Shown piece by piece: positions 22,305 to 37,484 of a DNA stretch of 64,000 nucleotides (the stretch's first letter is position 1; each line of letters begins with the position of its first letter). The position numbers and the translations under genes were made by a program. Source of the stretch: Pogonophryne albipinna (Eukaryota > Chordata > Actinopteri > Perciformes > Artedidraconidae); the NCBI GenBank assembly GCA_028583405.1, contig CM053246.1:23594412-23658411 (forward strand), in the 5' to 3' direction. Under the pieces are notes generated by a model that saw only the letters and a list, made by a program, of their open reading frames with translations, searched no databases and had not been told where the DNA came from.

Positions 22305-25300
22305 CCTGGGTCATCAATCATTCTCTGCTGGTTGTTGTAATGCCATGGCAAAATCTCTCTGACTCTTTTGGGTTGCTTTACGCTACAACCTTTTAACCCT
22401 GGTGTCATAAATGGATGATGAATATTCAGAGCTTTGATGAAGCACTGAATATTTATTAGATGGGCTGTACACAGAGTCATGACATTTTCAGGGTTCAGAC
22501 TGAGCATTACCCTAAATGCCAACACAGTTAAGATAAGATATTGAATCAGTAAATTAGGAGTCAAGTTTGTCTGCTTTCATAAACACCTGCTAGAAAAAAT
22601 CCTATTGACAGAGGTTTCTGCCGTCTTTAAGAGTTGGCTTTCTGAAAAGATAACCAATTGATTATTTCACAAGGAATCTTGTTTTCTTTCTAAACAGTGT
22701 GTTAATCTTAACAATATGTTCCCAATAAGTTCCTTAAATGTTGCTTGAAGTGCTTCCAGTCATAGCAAACCTGTTGACATCATTGCTTCACGGCTTTATT
22801 TGGATGTCTAATCCATACACTATTAATTTTGTATGCATTGTTAATTTTCCATATTCATTGCATTATCTGCTATCTGTGATAGTTCTGGCATTTTGAAAAC
22901 CTTGATTTCCAATTACTTTTTGGAGCCTGTCAACTCACACAGTTTGCCCTCACTCAAATAAGCCTTTAGGATGTGGCAGTGGAGGAAATTGTTGGGGAAT
23001 AAATTGCACCCAATAACCCGTTTCCTTGGGGACGTTTCATTACTAGATGTTGTTTGGTCAACACTGCAGGAGGCTTAATGAGAGAACACGTTTCTCCTGC
23101 TGTTGCTGACCTGTTATTTGGGTTTAGTAAAACGCATTACTGGAGTGTTTAATATTGCATTTTTACTTGTTTCAAAACCTCCTACAAGTAGATGTTATTT
23201 CAAGTTCATAAAGCATTCAATTACAATATTGAGTTTCCTTGATTGTTAGAATTAATCAGATTCCCAGCATGAAACTAAACAGGGAAAGCTGTAATTTCTC
23301 TCTTGGTCCTGGCAGGTTCATCATAGTAAAAGCCCCAAAAACAACACTGTGATTGACTGTTCTACCTGTTCTTCAGGCATGGCCTTATGTAATACTCTTT
23401 GTACTTTGAGGGATAATGGAGGAGATGTGAGTGATGTAGTTACACTAAACGGCTCTCTAAACCTCATCAGTCAGGCTGACACAGAGCTCCTCTGCTTCAC
23501 TGTCAATCCTTACCTCATTTGTACCCAAGCGCTGTCAGGGAAAAAGATTGATAGCTAGCTAGTGGTGCCTCGACTTGTTTTCGTGTTATTTTGCAATTCC
23601 TCATTTGACAAAAGAGCATGGCCTTTGCTATTAAGACATATTGGAAATAAGGTAACACATGAAGAAAAGGAGAAAGCAAAAACATGGATATTTTTATTAC
23701 AGCGACATATTGAAAATCTTGTTTGAGGTGTATTAGCTTTAACTGTGATTATGTCAATTTTAACGAGATTTGAGGGAAACACTACCCACTCTCCTTTTGC
23801 ATCGTTATGTTTATATGTTCTGTAGTTCAGTAAGTTAGTGGCATACACTCACCCTCCACATTTGGACACCTGGCTTCTATGTTTGCCCTGAAACTGAAGA
23901 GAACATAATGCAAAAGTCAATAAACATCCTTGTGATTGGTTGAGTTGAACAGGCGCGAACACAACTTGCACTTCAGCTTCCCATACACCGATTACTGTCA
24001 ACAAGCAACGCTGCGACTCGTCTCACCTCAGAAGCGTTCACACACACGAGTGCCGGAGCTGTTTTTGTCCCCTGATGACAACATGTTTTCTAATTAAGGC
24101 TTATTTAGGCTTCAACACTGTGAAGCATGAACTCTGCAATAACATGTATTTAGGTATTACCCTCTTCACACGCCTTGTATGGTGTTTGGTTTATTTGTTC
24201 AGGTACTGTATATAAGATGGACTTGCATTATGTTAACACTTGACAGCACTTGTCTTCGAGTGAAGAGAAAATCCCCTTCTCTCCCTTTTGGTATTTATAG
24301 GTGCATTACATCAGTCAACACCTAAACGTCTCGTCTAGCTTGTCTATTTGGACGGATGCATGCTTCCTGCTACCATCTCCAAGCGGTAGTATATTTCCAT
24401 TTAGATGGTTTCTAAAAGTGTAATATTTTGTCCAATGTTTGTTTACCTTGTGAACTGCTTTAAGTCGATCAAGAGTTAATTTTTTTCTTTGGCATTTGAA
24501 CCTGGATTTTTGACCGCTGAATACATTAGGCCACACATAGAGAGGGGCGTTTGATGATGAAATCCAACCAGACAATGCTGTTATGTGGTATAGACCTTAG
24601 CCATCTGTCTACCAGGGAGCTCTTGGTTTACATATTCAATTATATTCTGATAACTAGCCGATCATCCAGAATGAATCTTTCTGGTTTATTTTTATGACAT
24701 TCATGGGTTGGAAGATGTTATGTCTGTTGAAAAAAAATAATGACAATATATATATTATTATATAAACCTGCCACATAGACTGTATCTTTCTGGCATTTAA
24801 TATACAGTTGGTGACAAAAGAACAATATGAATCAGATTAGATAAATGTTTGTTTGTTACTTTGTCACCTCTAATCAGTATCAGTTGGCCACAGTCTCACC
24901 CAGAGGTGAAGACTCAATAGAAACGCAATATATAGAAAAGTACATTCTTATCTGACTGTTCTCGATGCTGTTACATTGATTTGATATGTATCAGACCCAC
25001 ATTTTAATACAATTCATGATGGAGGATGAACAGCGCTCTACCTGGTTTAATCTTTGATAAAGTGCAAGAAGTGTCAATGAGCTCACACTGATATATCAGC
25101 ACACTTAGATCAATCCTTTGGTGTACTATAAGCTCAACCTCTTGTTGTTGGAATTGTAGTTTTTAAAGACTGAATGGAGTACTATAAGGCATCCAAATGG
25201 AAGCAATACTTGTTATAAAATAAAAAAGTGATTAAATACAATGAGAATAGAGCAAACATGAATTGAATGATAGCTATAATACTATTGAATAATATTCACT

Positions 25301-28300
25301 GTGAGTACGACAGTCAGATGTTACAGTATGTGTGTGAGGAGGTATGTTTTTTTGTCACTGTGTGAAAACAAATTATAAATATCAATACAAACGGATGGTC
25401 TGAGTTCACTAACATCAGCCAACACTGGGTGATGACGGCTGAAATGCAAACAAGTTGAGCTGTAGGTAGGAGTAAGAGCAGTGAGTCAGGCTGCTTTAAA
25501 GCTACCAACAACAATACTGCTTTCATTCTTCCCTGAATACATCCTTTTTCCTTTTTTTTTATCCCAGAATGCCTCTGGTTGTGTGTCATCCCATATGACT
25601 CAGATTGGTCCCTAATATAGGTGGGATGAACATTTAACACACGATTTAAAACATGAATGGTTATAAAGCCACCTCTGCTTCATATATTTTCATCTTTATC
25701 ATCCTTAAGATTTTATGGTGAAAGCAAATAATTATTTCCTCAATTAGCAATACAAAATATGTTTAATGACATTTGAAAGTTATAATTGTCCAGATTATAT
25801 TGTGAATTGTGCTAGTTATGGCCACGAAAAGAAAAAAGAAAAATGGTATAAGCTAAGTTCCCTAAGAGGGCTGGGGCTCATAGAGGTTACTATGAATCAT
25901 CATCCAGTCTGGATATCGGTGATTGAAACACACAAAATATAACATTTACCATCCTTAAGCATTTCATTTGCTCAGTGTAAACTCTTCATAATCGTGGGTA
26001 TTGTTTCACTTTTTTTTGTGTTTATTTTTGGGATTTGAACATCTTGTTGGACCAAACGTTGGGCCTTTTGAACATTTGATTTCTCACTATAGTTAATTCA
26101 CTCCTGTGGTTTTATGGCTCCTTTTCACATGTATGAGTATACATATGAAGCACACTATTCCTGATGTCTACGTTTTTGCAATGAAGTATGTCAATGTAGT
26201 CATATGGTGACATAACTTAGTTAATCTGCCTCCATTTCTAGATAATGTTATGTATGTGTGACCTGGGGCACTCATGGGCTGGCAAAGCCAACAGGGCAGA
26301 TGCACACTATAGAGTTAATTAGACTGAAGCCTGCTCTGAAGGCTGAATTACAATGGATTAAATTAACAAATAGAGATTAATTGTCATGCTCAAGGACCCT
26401 TTAACTAAACATGTTACTCGTGATCAAGGCATGCCGGATCTTAAGGAAATGAGAAGGCTCTGGACGTCATGCTGTAACATCTGCAGTGTGGTCATATTTA
26501 CCTTGTGGCTGCACTCCAAGGCTGCGAGTCGTGAGAAAGGAAAGTGTGGACCAATGTTCAACTTGAAATGAGAACGGCCTGCTTGGAAAGCCCTTCTTAT
26601 GCCGGGATGGTGAAAAATTACACCCGTTGCTATGGAGCCCATCTGTTTTCCAGGGATAATCACATGAAGGTTATCAGAGAGGGGGCAGCTATCGAGACAG
26701 AACAACTGAACCTTTCAAACCAATCTTATGTTAACAAAACACACAAAAGCTAGTTGTATTGGCAGTGCTCTTAGACGGGACTAGTGAAAGCTACTGTGGT
26801 GTTTAAGGCGTATAGCTGCATGGGCTGACCTGCAGATGTCAATTTTTGTGTGGATGTTGCAGTTTCATGTTCCATTACTTTAAAGAGCCCTTTTAACGCT
26901 ACCGGGAACACTGCAAGAGGGGATTTTCCAGTGATGCTGATAGATTCTGCAGAGTAACTTCCCAAGTGTGTTAAACTGCCTCTGTGTTGTTTGTCAGATG
27001 TAATAAATGTTTTCTTGTGAAACAGGAATCTTTATAAAAAGAGAGCATTAGTTTTTGGAATTTTTGTTGTTGTCTATTTGGGAAATATTTAGAGACATAT
27101 ACCAAGGACCACCTCTAATACTTACAACCTTAGTACTCTGTACTCATATCGTGGTGTTAAACAGAAGCAACTTTAAATGTACATCACAATTACATCACAA
27201 TACAACCTACAATGATGTGGACTGACTCCCCACGCTAACTGGCTAATAAGCCGAGCTAAGCAGTGATTTGTCGAAATCATCCTAATTGCTATTGGCCCAA
27301 GGCTAACATGATTTCATAATTATTTTATTAGTACTTTTTTTCGGGGAACATCTGGCAGATTGTCACAAATACCACTTTGAGAATCACTTCAGTTAGTCAC
27401 AGGGATTTGTTTGTTTCGATTCTGAAGTTAGATTGAATTGATTTTCTCCTTCGGTTTCTGAAAACTGCCATTGCCACAGTTTCAACACTTAATTCTGCCC
27501 TAATGAACAATTCTCTTGTCAATAGTGCTTTTTGTTATGAGTCTACGAGTCCCTTTAAGAAAATCTAAAACAGACTTGTGATTGTTAAAGGTGAGGATGA
27601 GTGTCCATTGGCTGAGACATCGATTGGTTATCATTGTGGTTTATTGAAAAGTTGACAGATGAATCACGAAGCAGACTGCATCCTGACACCTCGATGTGAG
27701 CAGAAGACAATCAGAGGCGTCCATTGAGACACTCTTCAGTCTCTGAGTTTGTTTTTCATCTGGGCAGAAACCAGTAGGTGGACTCTGGAGACTCCTTTCA
27801 AACACGACTGAGAAACACATGACAGTCGGCAGGGAAACATAGTCAAAATGTAAATGATCCTTGTGGCTAATATATTTTTGACTGATGATGAATGTGCAAC
27901 CATATTCTTTTGTTATTTATTGCAATTCTGTGTTTGGCTTTCAATGAGCTTTCTATGATCTGATTTTATACAGAAAAACTATTAACACATGAATAAATGA
28001 AGGTGTTATTAAAGCTAATGTAAATTAACCATCATTTCAAAATAGTTTGGTTCCTTCCTGTTCTCGGTGCATGTGCCTGTGGCTGGTAGTTCGAATTTAA
28101 AGTGTTTGCTCATTCCCAGACAGACCAGTCGCCCGTGGCAGAGACAGGTCAGGTGTTTCTTGGAAAATGCTTTTTTTGCCTGCTTAACAAAGTTGTTTGT
28201 TGTATTTACTCAGGATGAGATGTTAAATGGGCTATGATGCCCTATTGTACTTTCCTAGAATACATTTGTCACTACCTTGCTTCCTGCATAAAGAACAATA

Positions 28301-29360
28301 CATGGCAGACCTTCACATGCTGTAGCTCTGATAAAGAAAATCAGTTAGACTTTTCATTAAAGATTTAAATGAATCCATTGTAAATGTTGAATAATGACTC
28401 ATACATTATTCATTCAGAAATCCTGCATGCTGACTTTCACTCTAACCTTTTAATAATGACTTTATGTGAAGCAACTGTATTATATGTGATTTGGGAAATT
28501 TGCTTAAAACATGCACAAGACAATAAATTCTTCCCTGAAAATGATATTTTTCTGATTGCCTGTCCTGTGATTAAGGCATGGTGACTCAGTCTAGACCTCT
28601 AATTCTCAACGCAAATGTCCACCTGCACTGTTATCCTTTCTCTGTGAGCACACATTTCCCGCCTGACATGGGCTTTTGGAAAGTGAAAATTAGCATTGGG
28701 AGTGACATTTTCTCATTTTATTCATTTTCGTGTGTCACAATGGAAGACAACATATGCAGACACAGAAATGTATAATGTAAACAATACTGGAACATTACTT
28801 CTTACAGGCCTACAGGGGAATTGTCAGCCTTTGACAATAAATAATGAATGCAGAATAAAGAGGAAATGAAAGAATGAATGATTCCACAGACACTATCTGT
28901 TATGTGAAGAATGTCTTTTATTATCTCTCCAGTGGCATCCCACTCACGAGAGAGATAGTGAATTATCCAAATGGCTCAAGCAGGCGCTTTAATCTTAGTA
29001 TCAGGCAGCACTGTCGCTCTACAGCAAGAAGGTCACTGTGGAGTCTGCAGGCTGTCCCTGTCCACTTTATGCTAAAATCATAATAAATACGATTATTCAT
29101 ATTGCCCTTTTTAAAAACATGTTTACAATGCTGGCAATGCTAAAGAAGACAAAAGGATGCAAAGACACAACAAACAAGAGGATGAAAGATAAAACCATTC
29201 AATAGATAAAAACAATAAAAACATGTATATACAATTAATACTAATTAAACAAATTCAAGCAGTGATTTAAAAATAGGTTACTGACTCTGCCAGCCTTTCC
29301 TCCTCAGGCTGGTTGTTTTAAAAGCCCCAATGACAGACAGACACACAGAGCACAAATTGC

Positions 29361-29440
29361 ATTACATTTCATTTATCTGACGCTTTTATCCAACTTACAA
29401 TAAGTGCAATCAACCATGAGGATACAAACTCAACTTTTTA
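29361..29440 (-). repeat. Fish repeat sharing the SINE-type 3' tail
   Basis: The plus sequence ctgacgcttttatccaactt is the complement of the tail gtaagtcgctttggataaaa found at the ends of the SINEs at 18.6 and 62.2 kb, with a small deletion. The following aataagtgcaatcaaccatg is a common fish repeat segment. No tRNA-like head is visible here. Confidence 0.6.
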
Positions 29441-30408
29441 TAGTATTTTGATTAATTTGAAATGATTGGCCAAGGTGCAGTTTAAACAGGTGGGCTTTCA
29501 CTCTGCAGCCCATAACGTACGATGGGCTTCAGGAATATTATATGAAGTCTGCCTTCAATCTGGAGCTGGTCCCTCTGCACTGAACTGTGACATTTACGGC
29601 TTCTAAATCAGAAGCACTTGTCTTCGAAATGGAAATGACTTAATGTAATGTTTCTGTAATAGACACTGGATGGTTTAACATAAGGGAGACCTCCAATCTC
29701 AGCCAAGCACCTTTTTATTTTGAGAAAATCCTGTGCCGTTGTTTTCTTATCTGCAGAAGTGTGGGATGACGTGCCATGTATTTCTGAATAGCAGACAACA
29801 TCAATTGGGGTTTCTGATTCATCTGGCATCAACAGAGCTCTAGCCTGATGATGGAGCACAGCAGGAGAGGAGTAAAGCATCTTTTGTCCATGTTTATTCA
29901 ATGGCTACTGATTCAGACAAGGTACAACGGATCAGAAAAATGAATGCAGTTGCTCTCGATGAACCTTGATGCTAGAATAGAGATTTGTTTCCTCGGCCTT
30001 GAACTGACCTCAAGCTTAGAGGCTGAAGCACGAGTGCTTAATTTGTTTTACCGTCTTTTGTGGGTGAGGATAGAAGAAATATGACTTTTTACCCTTTTTT
30101 TAAAGCTCAGATGGCTTACACCTGGGCCAAAACCCGACAGTTCCCATATCTCAGCTGATATTTCAATATAAAATATGTTTGGTAATGATCGCCTCAATTT
30201 CAGATCAAGTCTGTATCTGTTTATTTTAAAGCTGTGGCTACGTACTGAATGCATTTACTAAAAATAAAGCCAGCGGACGCATGCAGTACACAGGAGGACA
30301 CCCTGCCGATTGCATTTTCCTTCCGTTTCAAGCAAAATAAAATGTAATTCAACATAAGCGTTGCAATTCTTTAAACTGATAACTAAAGTATATTTGTATT
30401 ATGATATG

Positions 30409-31239
30409 AAGTCTGTGAATCCTGGAAAAGCCGCAGGACCCGATGGAGTACTCGGAAAAGTACTCAAAGCTTGTGCTGACCAGCTTTCAGGGGTCCTGAC
30501 CAGGATATTCAACCTATCCCTGTCACAAGCTTGCATTCCATCCTGTCTGAAGATGGCTACCATCATTCCTGTCCCCAAAAAGACACCAGTCAGAGAGCTC
30601 AACGACTACAGGCCCATAGCACTAACATCGGCGGTGATTAAATGTTTCGAAAGACTGATAGCCGACTACATCAAAGCCAGCCTCCCACCCTCCCTCGACC
30701 CTCATCAGTTCGCCTATAGAGCCAACAGATCCACGGATGATGCCATCGCCACGGTCCTTCACACAGCTGTGAGCCACCTAGAAGGCCCAGGCAACTATAT
30801 AAGGATGCTGTTTGTCGATTTTAGCTCAGCTTTTCACACCATCATACCTGACATACTCGTGGAAAAACTGTCAAGCCTAGGTTTCCCCTCCATCTTATGT
30901 GCCTGGGTTAACAATTTCCTTACAGACCGTCCTCAGACAGTGAAAATAGGCCCTTATTGCTCCTCCACCCGCACCCTCAGCACTGGCTCCCCGCAGGGCT
31001 GAGTAATCAGGATGGCAGAGAAAACCATCAGCTGCCCCCTGCCCTCTCTGGAACACATCTCCACCTCCCGCTGCCTCAGCAGAGCTAACAAAATTATAAA
31101 GGACAGCTCTCACCCAGGTCACAGACTGTTCTCTCTCCTGCCTTCTGGGAGGAGATACAGGAGCTTCAAGTCACGGACAAACGGACTCAAAAACAGTTTC
31201 TACCCCTGGGCCGTCAGGCTGCTCAACCACCACACATAA
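30409..31239 (+). pseudogene. LINE reverse transcriptase remnant lacking the catalytic YADD region
   Basis: RT motifs visible: [48 protein letters not shown] and [11 protein letters not shown] follows at 31000-31002. The same frame then continues as VIRMAEKTISCPLPSLEHIS, then LLPSGRRYRSFKSRTNGLKN and SFYPWAVRLLNHHT to a stop at 31237-31239. Intact relatives have well over a hundred residues between these parts, including YADD. The deletion keeps frame, and only the stop codon at the junction breaks it. It cannot supply reverse transcriptase. Confidence 0.9.
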
Positions 31240-31468
31240 TGCAATAACTGTAACCATTCTCACACATACACACACTTTGAAATGCACTTTATATACTATT
31301 TTTTATATCAATATTTTTAACTATTTATTCCCCCGTATGCTTGTATGTTGTCTGTCCTATTGCCGTGTTTTTTAGTGTTATGTATTTGTTTTGTATTTTT
31401 TGCACACCGGGACAGAGTTGCACTCTGAATCTCGTTATACTCTGTGTATAATGACAATAAAAGGCTTT
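30409..31468 (+). mobile_element. CR1/L2/Rex1-group LINE, 5' truncated and internally deleted
   Basis: Begins abruptly in the RT domain ([12 protein letters not shown]) and ends with a 3' UTR whose last part, gtgtataatgacaataaaag, is typical of this LINE group. Between them the sequence passes from RT motif GSPQG straight to the C-terminal tail. The part carrying the YADD active site is missing. No clear target duplication, as is common for L2-like elements. Confidence 0.9.
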
Positions 31469-34400
31469 AACTATATTAACGATATCTGAAGACCAAACAG
31501 GTGGCAGACAACGGCAACATTTACATTTACTTTATACTTTATACTTAATTTAGTAAGACAACGATAAATTATAAAGCAATTGGTGAGTGCTGTCTAACAG
31601 TCAATGATACAGTCTGCTGTGAGAAGTGTATACAGATTTAAGACAAGGGAAAGAATGTAATAATATTCTGTGCACTGACAGCTACTGTAAATCTGGTACC
31701 TTGAGCCAAAGCAGCAATTTATTTAAATGAAGCTATTAGAGATACTTGCCACCTCACCTGCTGATTGCTTGTGGGCAACAGCGTATGACCTCCCCCCCTC
31801 CTGCCACCCTACCACCTCACATTTAAATAATACATCTGTAATATCTGTAATCGCTTTAGTTTGACGGGTAAAATCAGAATCTAAGACAACAGATCCATTG
31901 CAGGAGCAAACAGGAGGCAGTACATAATGACTCTGATTCATCACATCGGTGCAGATCGGTTGTGTGTTCAGGCGAGGGGTCTCTCCGTGCCCATTACTTA
32001 CACCCAAGCAGACAATGGGATTTATTTCCCTGTTTAAGCAGGATGCCGGCCATCTCGCGGGGAAACAGTTGTCTGCCTGTTGCTGTTACAGCATATTAAT
32101 CACATCACACCATTGCCAAATTAACCGGGATACATCAGTTTGTCAGTAACAAAAGAGACCATGGTGGAGACAATAAATAGCCTTCATCTCACATCCTGTT
32201 TTCTAGTAAAAACTTGATGTATTGATTTGAAATACTTAGATTAACCAGATTATTGAATTTTTGTTTTTGTGTTTTAGGTAAAATGACAGCCTTATGGCAA
32301 GCATTTAATGCAGTATATAAGTAAAAAGGTCATGTGTCAGTTTTTTGTTAAGACTATACTATAATGGATAATACATCGTATAAAAGGGATGAAAATACAA
32401 TTTGGAAAGTGAATAAGCTGCAAAACCTAAAAGACAAACAAAGAAAATGGTATTGGAAAACAATGTATCATGTGGATCATCATATAACACGAAGGCTACC
32501 TTAAACTAATGAAACACTCAAAGTAATATTGATTTAAACATGCTTAATGTAACACGACTAAGAGCTATGTCACAGTACAGTGTGTTGTGTTCACAGATGC
32601 AATTCAACAGTAGGTCTGTGTGTTTGCCCACAATGCCCACTCTTGTGCGTTGAACAATCACACTGACCCCGTTTGCCTAAAGAGATCATTATCATTTGAT
32701 TAAATTGTTTTTTTTTCATTTATTCATAACCCGATTAGAGCAGCATTAGACAATATTTGTAAAATAAAAAAGAAATTGACCTAAATAGCCTTAATCACAT
32801 AAGAGTGCTGTAGAGTAAAGGCAGGGTTGTGTCCCTGTGTTTAGAGGCTGTTGATCAGATCTAATGAAATTCTGGTCTGACATAAGAGACCATTGGGAAA
32901 TCTCCTAAACACACAGAAACAGACGTTAAAACTGAAGAGCAAAATACAGATTAAAGGACAAATTCCCAAAGGGGAGGAGGTGGCCTTTGCGCCCACTAAA
33001 CCTGCATTAAAACTGACAAAAGAAAAAGTGTCAAGGCGCTCCTTTGCTATTTCCACATAATAAATATGGTAATATGGTTTAATTTGTGAATCTGACCTTG
33101 AGATGGTACAACGTGTTCGAATGATGCCGAGTTCAGAGCCAGCAATCCATTATTTGTGAATTTTCCCCTCAATTTCTACTCACTAAAGGTTGTGTTGACT
33201 TGGTACAAAGTTCAAGTAGTGTACCCTGCAGGCATTGAGTGCAGAATACATTACTAAAATCTGTCCACTTATCAGCTATCCGCAAAAACTGGAATCACCA
33301 AATATGGCTGAGTTAATTTCAGTTTTAATCCACCATTTCAATCCTTGATTGTTACTACAAGAACATATTGTAAGCCTTTCCTCGGATAACTGTGATTTCT
33401 TTGTAAAATAGTCTTAAAAGACCCAGTTGATAATAATCTTCTCATGGTGTGCATGACTGACAGTACCAATTCAATGCAGCACTACATTCAAAAAGCCTCA
33501 ACTAAATCATAACAACAAACAAGGTATGTTCTGAAAAGCCTTGTGTAAAATTTAAGAGATAAATCATTTTTCAAATCTTAAACAATGTCATTAGTTTTTA
33601 ATTTCAGGAATTTTCATTCGAGAGACGCTGAACAATATAATTTTGATATTCACGACAGTGTCATGCATACCTTTGGTAGTTCCTGAATGGGACAGGTAGA
33701 CGTCTTCTATTGTCTTTATTCATGATTAGTTGCTTACTTCAATGTGCTGTCGTTTTTTTCTCCTGCACCTGCATGCTCTGTCCCCACTGTAATGATTAAA
33801 GTAATAATGATAACGAGGATATTCAACACCAAGCACAGATTGTTAATCTTTATGCAGTGATTATAAATACTTTTCAGGCGAGCAGATTCTACATTTACGA
33901 TGATTTTACAGATTAAAACGTTCTCTGTCCGTCAGCCCTGAAGCAGCTGCACCTGAGAGTCAGAGCACCTTGCTTTGAACCGCATACACATTGCAAGACA
34001 TCTCAGGTAGATAATGGAGGACATTATGGCTCCATTTTCCAACCCCCTATGATAATGGTCGTGTCTGTCTCTTGGGATTTCGCTCCATGACTAACCAACA
34101 CCTTCACATTATGTGGACCTGGTGAAAACCCAACAACATTTTTTACACTACAATCTTAATCCCCATACGCCCTTTTAAGTGAACTACTGAAATTAGTTCA
34201 AACCATAAAGCCTGGAAAATATGGATTTTCACATCAGCATGCAGCATGTTAAGAATTGGCAAAGGCTTGGAAGATTGCTTAGCTGGAGTGCCAACAGCTG
34301 GTATGTTGAATCCATGGCCTAATATCTATCCGTGACGAGCTAACAGTGGCAGGTGGCATGGCAGAAGCTGTGGGCTTCTAGCTGAGGATGAGATGTACTG

Positions 34401-37400
34401 AAGTGTGCTTGACATGTTAAAAAAAAGGTAGGGCATCAGCTGCAGAAACATGGATTTGTTACTAAATAGTTAATCACATTGGTGGCCATCACCTCTCTGA
34501 AATGTCACCAATAACCATAAAATAGTTTATTATTCTGTATCGATCTGTATTTCCTGTGAAGGAGGATACTGCAAAGTGTTAATAAGAGACATGTGTCCGT
34601 TAGGCAGGATTTTCAACATTATAAAGATATGTATATGCAATGCGAATTATAGCCATAATTTGTTACAAAAGCCATCTGAGATAATTAACAATATTTACTG
34701 TTTTTGTGCTCGGCAGCATGTGACTTTCCAAAATAATGACACTTGGCAGTGGCACTCGATAATATAAACTAAATGGTTCAATCAACAGTGAGCAGTTAAT
34801 TGAGGCTTCAGACCAACACTTCATTTAGTTATCATTGTAGAGGAAGTAGTGAATTTGTGAAAAAGAGAAAAATTGTTTTTAGACAGTCATGGTTTATCTG
34901 TTGCCATAGCAATCTATGCCAAATGGATTTGTTTTTGTGTGCATTTATATTGCTATATATTTTGTGTACATAATAGAAATGTTCTCTACAGCCTGGCATT
35001 TAGTTATTTAAGTTGTGTGAAACACAATATGTTGTATACAGAATATACTTATTAAATTATTATACATATTATTCCAGACCCACTCATCTGGAGTGTCAGT
35101 GTTGGCAATACAGTAGTGTATGTGTTTTCCATTTGTATTCTTTTTAAACAAATTGCAGTTCTGTACATGAATGTATCAGTCTCCTTGTTTATCGTAGTGT
35201 TTCTGCTCTCTACTTTGACTTGACTAACAATATTTACTGAAATGTTTTAGTGAAATGTAATGCGAGCAGTGCTAATAAACTTGTTTAATACAAATTAACA
35301 AATAGGACAAGCAATCTGATTCACATTAACCTTCAGCAAAAATGCTAATTTCTAGTTTATTAGATGGTTCAGCCTGTATACAAATAAAATCAGTGAAGGC
35401 CTGAAATGTTTTAAATATATAGTTATGCATGGTCTAAAAATCATGTTTGTAATTGTGGACAGATGAGGAAACGTGTCTTGCATTTGATTTAAACAGTCAT
35501 TAAAGGTAATGCACACATTTTAACGTTGCATATTTACTGCCAACCCGATATGCACCCAAAAAGTCAAAGGGTTTTTAGATATTGGATTGTTTCCCCTCAT
35601 CTTCCTCTAACTAAACACAACTGACACAATAATACCCAGAAAATGTAGCATTGTTTTTTTGTCTACCTTTTGTTTTGCTGCAAATTAAAAAAATGCACTC
35701 CAGTAATGCAGTCGTTTTTGTTCTGTTCTATTTGATCATGTTTTCTTGTGTGTGGTATAATGGACTAAGCTAAAACTGCATTGCATTGTGCAGAATGACA
35801 ATAAATGATGCTTGACTCTGTGATAATGAATTTAGCCAAGGGAGTTGTCTTACCAAAGGGCCACATTTATTTAGTATTAAGAAGATATTAAGTTGTGCAT
35901 ATTACAAGCTGTACATATGAATACATCAAACTATACTTGTGTCCAGGCGACATCTTGTGAGAAACACTGTGCTCACGTTCGTATGAGATATAGCAGAATA
36001 TACATAGCGGTATGACGTAAATAAAAAGCTATAGAGGCACAGTAAAGCAAGTTTTAAATAGTGTAACTTAAGCTTTACCTTATCAATATGAAGCTTTTTT
36101 ATTGGTCACAATACAAAAGGAATAAAAGGAGGTGAGCCTTTTAGCCTTGACATTTATATTTGATCATTTTCTGCTCACTACTCTATGCTTTGTGCTCAAA
36201 TCCTTAAAATGTGTGTAATATCAATATCTGACCTGAAGGCCGTTGAAAGGTCCTGGACACATGTTCTATTTCTTAAACCCCCTTTAACGGGGAGAAAACC
36301 GTCAAGTGCATCAGGAAAGATTGCAAGTGAAGCAAAAGGCACCAGCCTCTTAATGTCGTGGAACGTTTAACTTCCAAGGGAGAGAATTTGCTGAAGGAAA
36401 ATAATTGTCCTCAAAAGGCTGAGAAACTCGTTAAGTTCGACCTTTTGGTGACATAACCTCTCACCCAGGGTCTTTATTCATTATGGGGAAGATTGTGACT
36501 TTCTGGGTGAAATATTATCAGTAAAGCACCTCCCTCGGGACTCTCAAAGGTTTGCTCAGCTATGATTTCTCCTTTGTTTTGGATTAGCTCGTCCTCCCTC
36601 TGGTGTCTTGTGAATGGATGCTTAACCTTTTACTGAGGTTTAAAACAAAATATTGTTCACATCTTGAAATATTGAAAGTCTGGTATTTTAAGGCTCACTC
36701 ACTCAGTAATAAAAAAGAATCATACAAAATATAACAAATATCTAAATGTTATCAACACCCAGCTAAACAACCTCAAAGGTTGCTGTTTCAGTAAACAATT
36801 CACCAGTGTTTCCATTTCTCTTGTTGTTATATTATGCAAGCCCCACTGGCATCATTTTGGGTTACTTACCTTGTTTCTTATTCACTTACTTTTTGTGTTT
36901 CCTTGGATTTAGACCAAACTTTCCTCCTTTTCTGTTTTCACAACTTCCACATATAGTTAACAAATTCGATAAACTACAATATTGAGAAACAGATATTTAT
37001 TATTTCCCCACAGAACTCTTAGGTTGACACCTGTCAGGCTGTTCTCAGTGCTGCTGGGGAGCAACATGCCATGCAGTGTGTTGGATGGTAGAAGAAGCAG
37101 ATTTGTACATGTGTAAATACAGCTTTAGTAACACATTGTGGTGCGACTTTCCTCACCGTTCGGTGCTGAAACATTCACTTCCTAGAAGTGAATATCATTT
37201 GCAGTTTCTTAATAAAGCTAATGCCCCAAAGTTGTTTCAATGCTGATAGAACTACAGCAGATAAGACAGTGATTGCTTTCCTGTATTGAAGCTGATGGAT
37301 TTAATCACTAAAGTGACTTCATATTTATCTGTCATGTCAATTATAAATCATGGGGGGATGACTTTTGTCATTGAAGCCCACATGTTTTACTATCTGTTAA

Positions 37401-37484
37401 TAGTACATAGAAAAGCCATTTAAAAAAAAAAAGAAAGTCTAGTAAAAGAGGATAGAATTGGACAATAGTCAACAACACAACTCA

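Noticed and set aside
22166..22564. 132-codon minus ORF
   Set aside because: It crosses the right end of the hAT element and unrelated intron sequence. The Gly/Ala-rich part is the element terminus.
26240..26970. Possible conserved noncoding element between pde4 first exons
   Set aside because: The sequence looks non-repetitive and of mixed composition, but nothing in a single sequence can show conservation.
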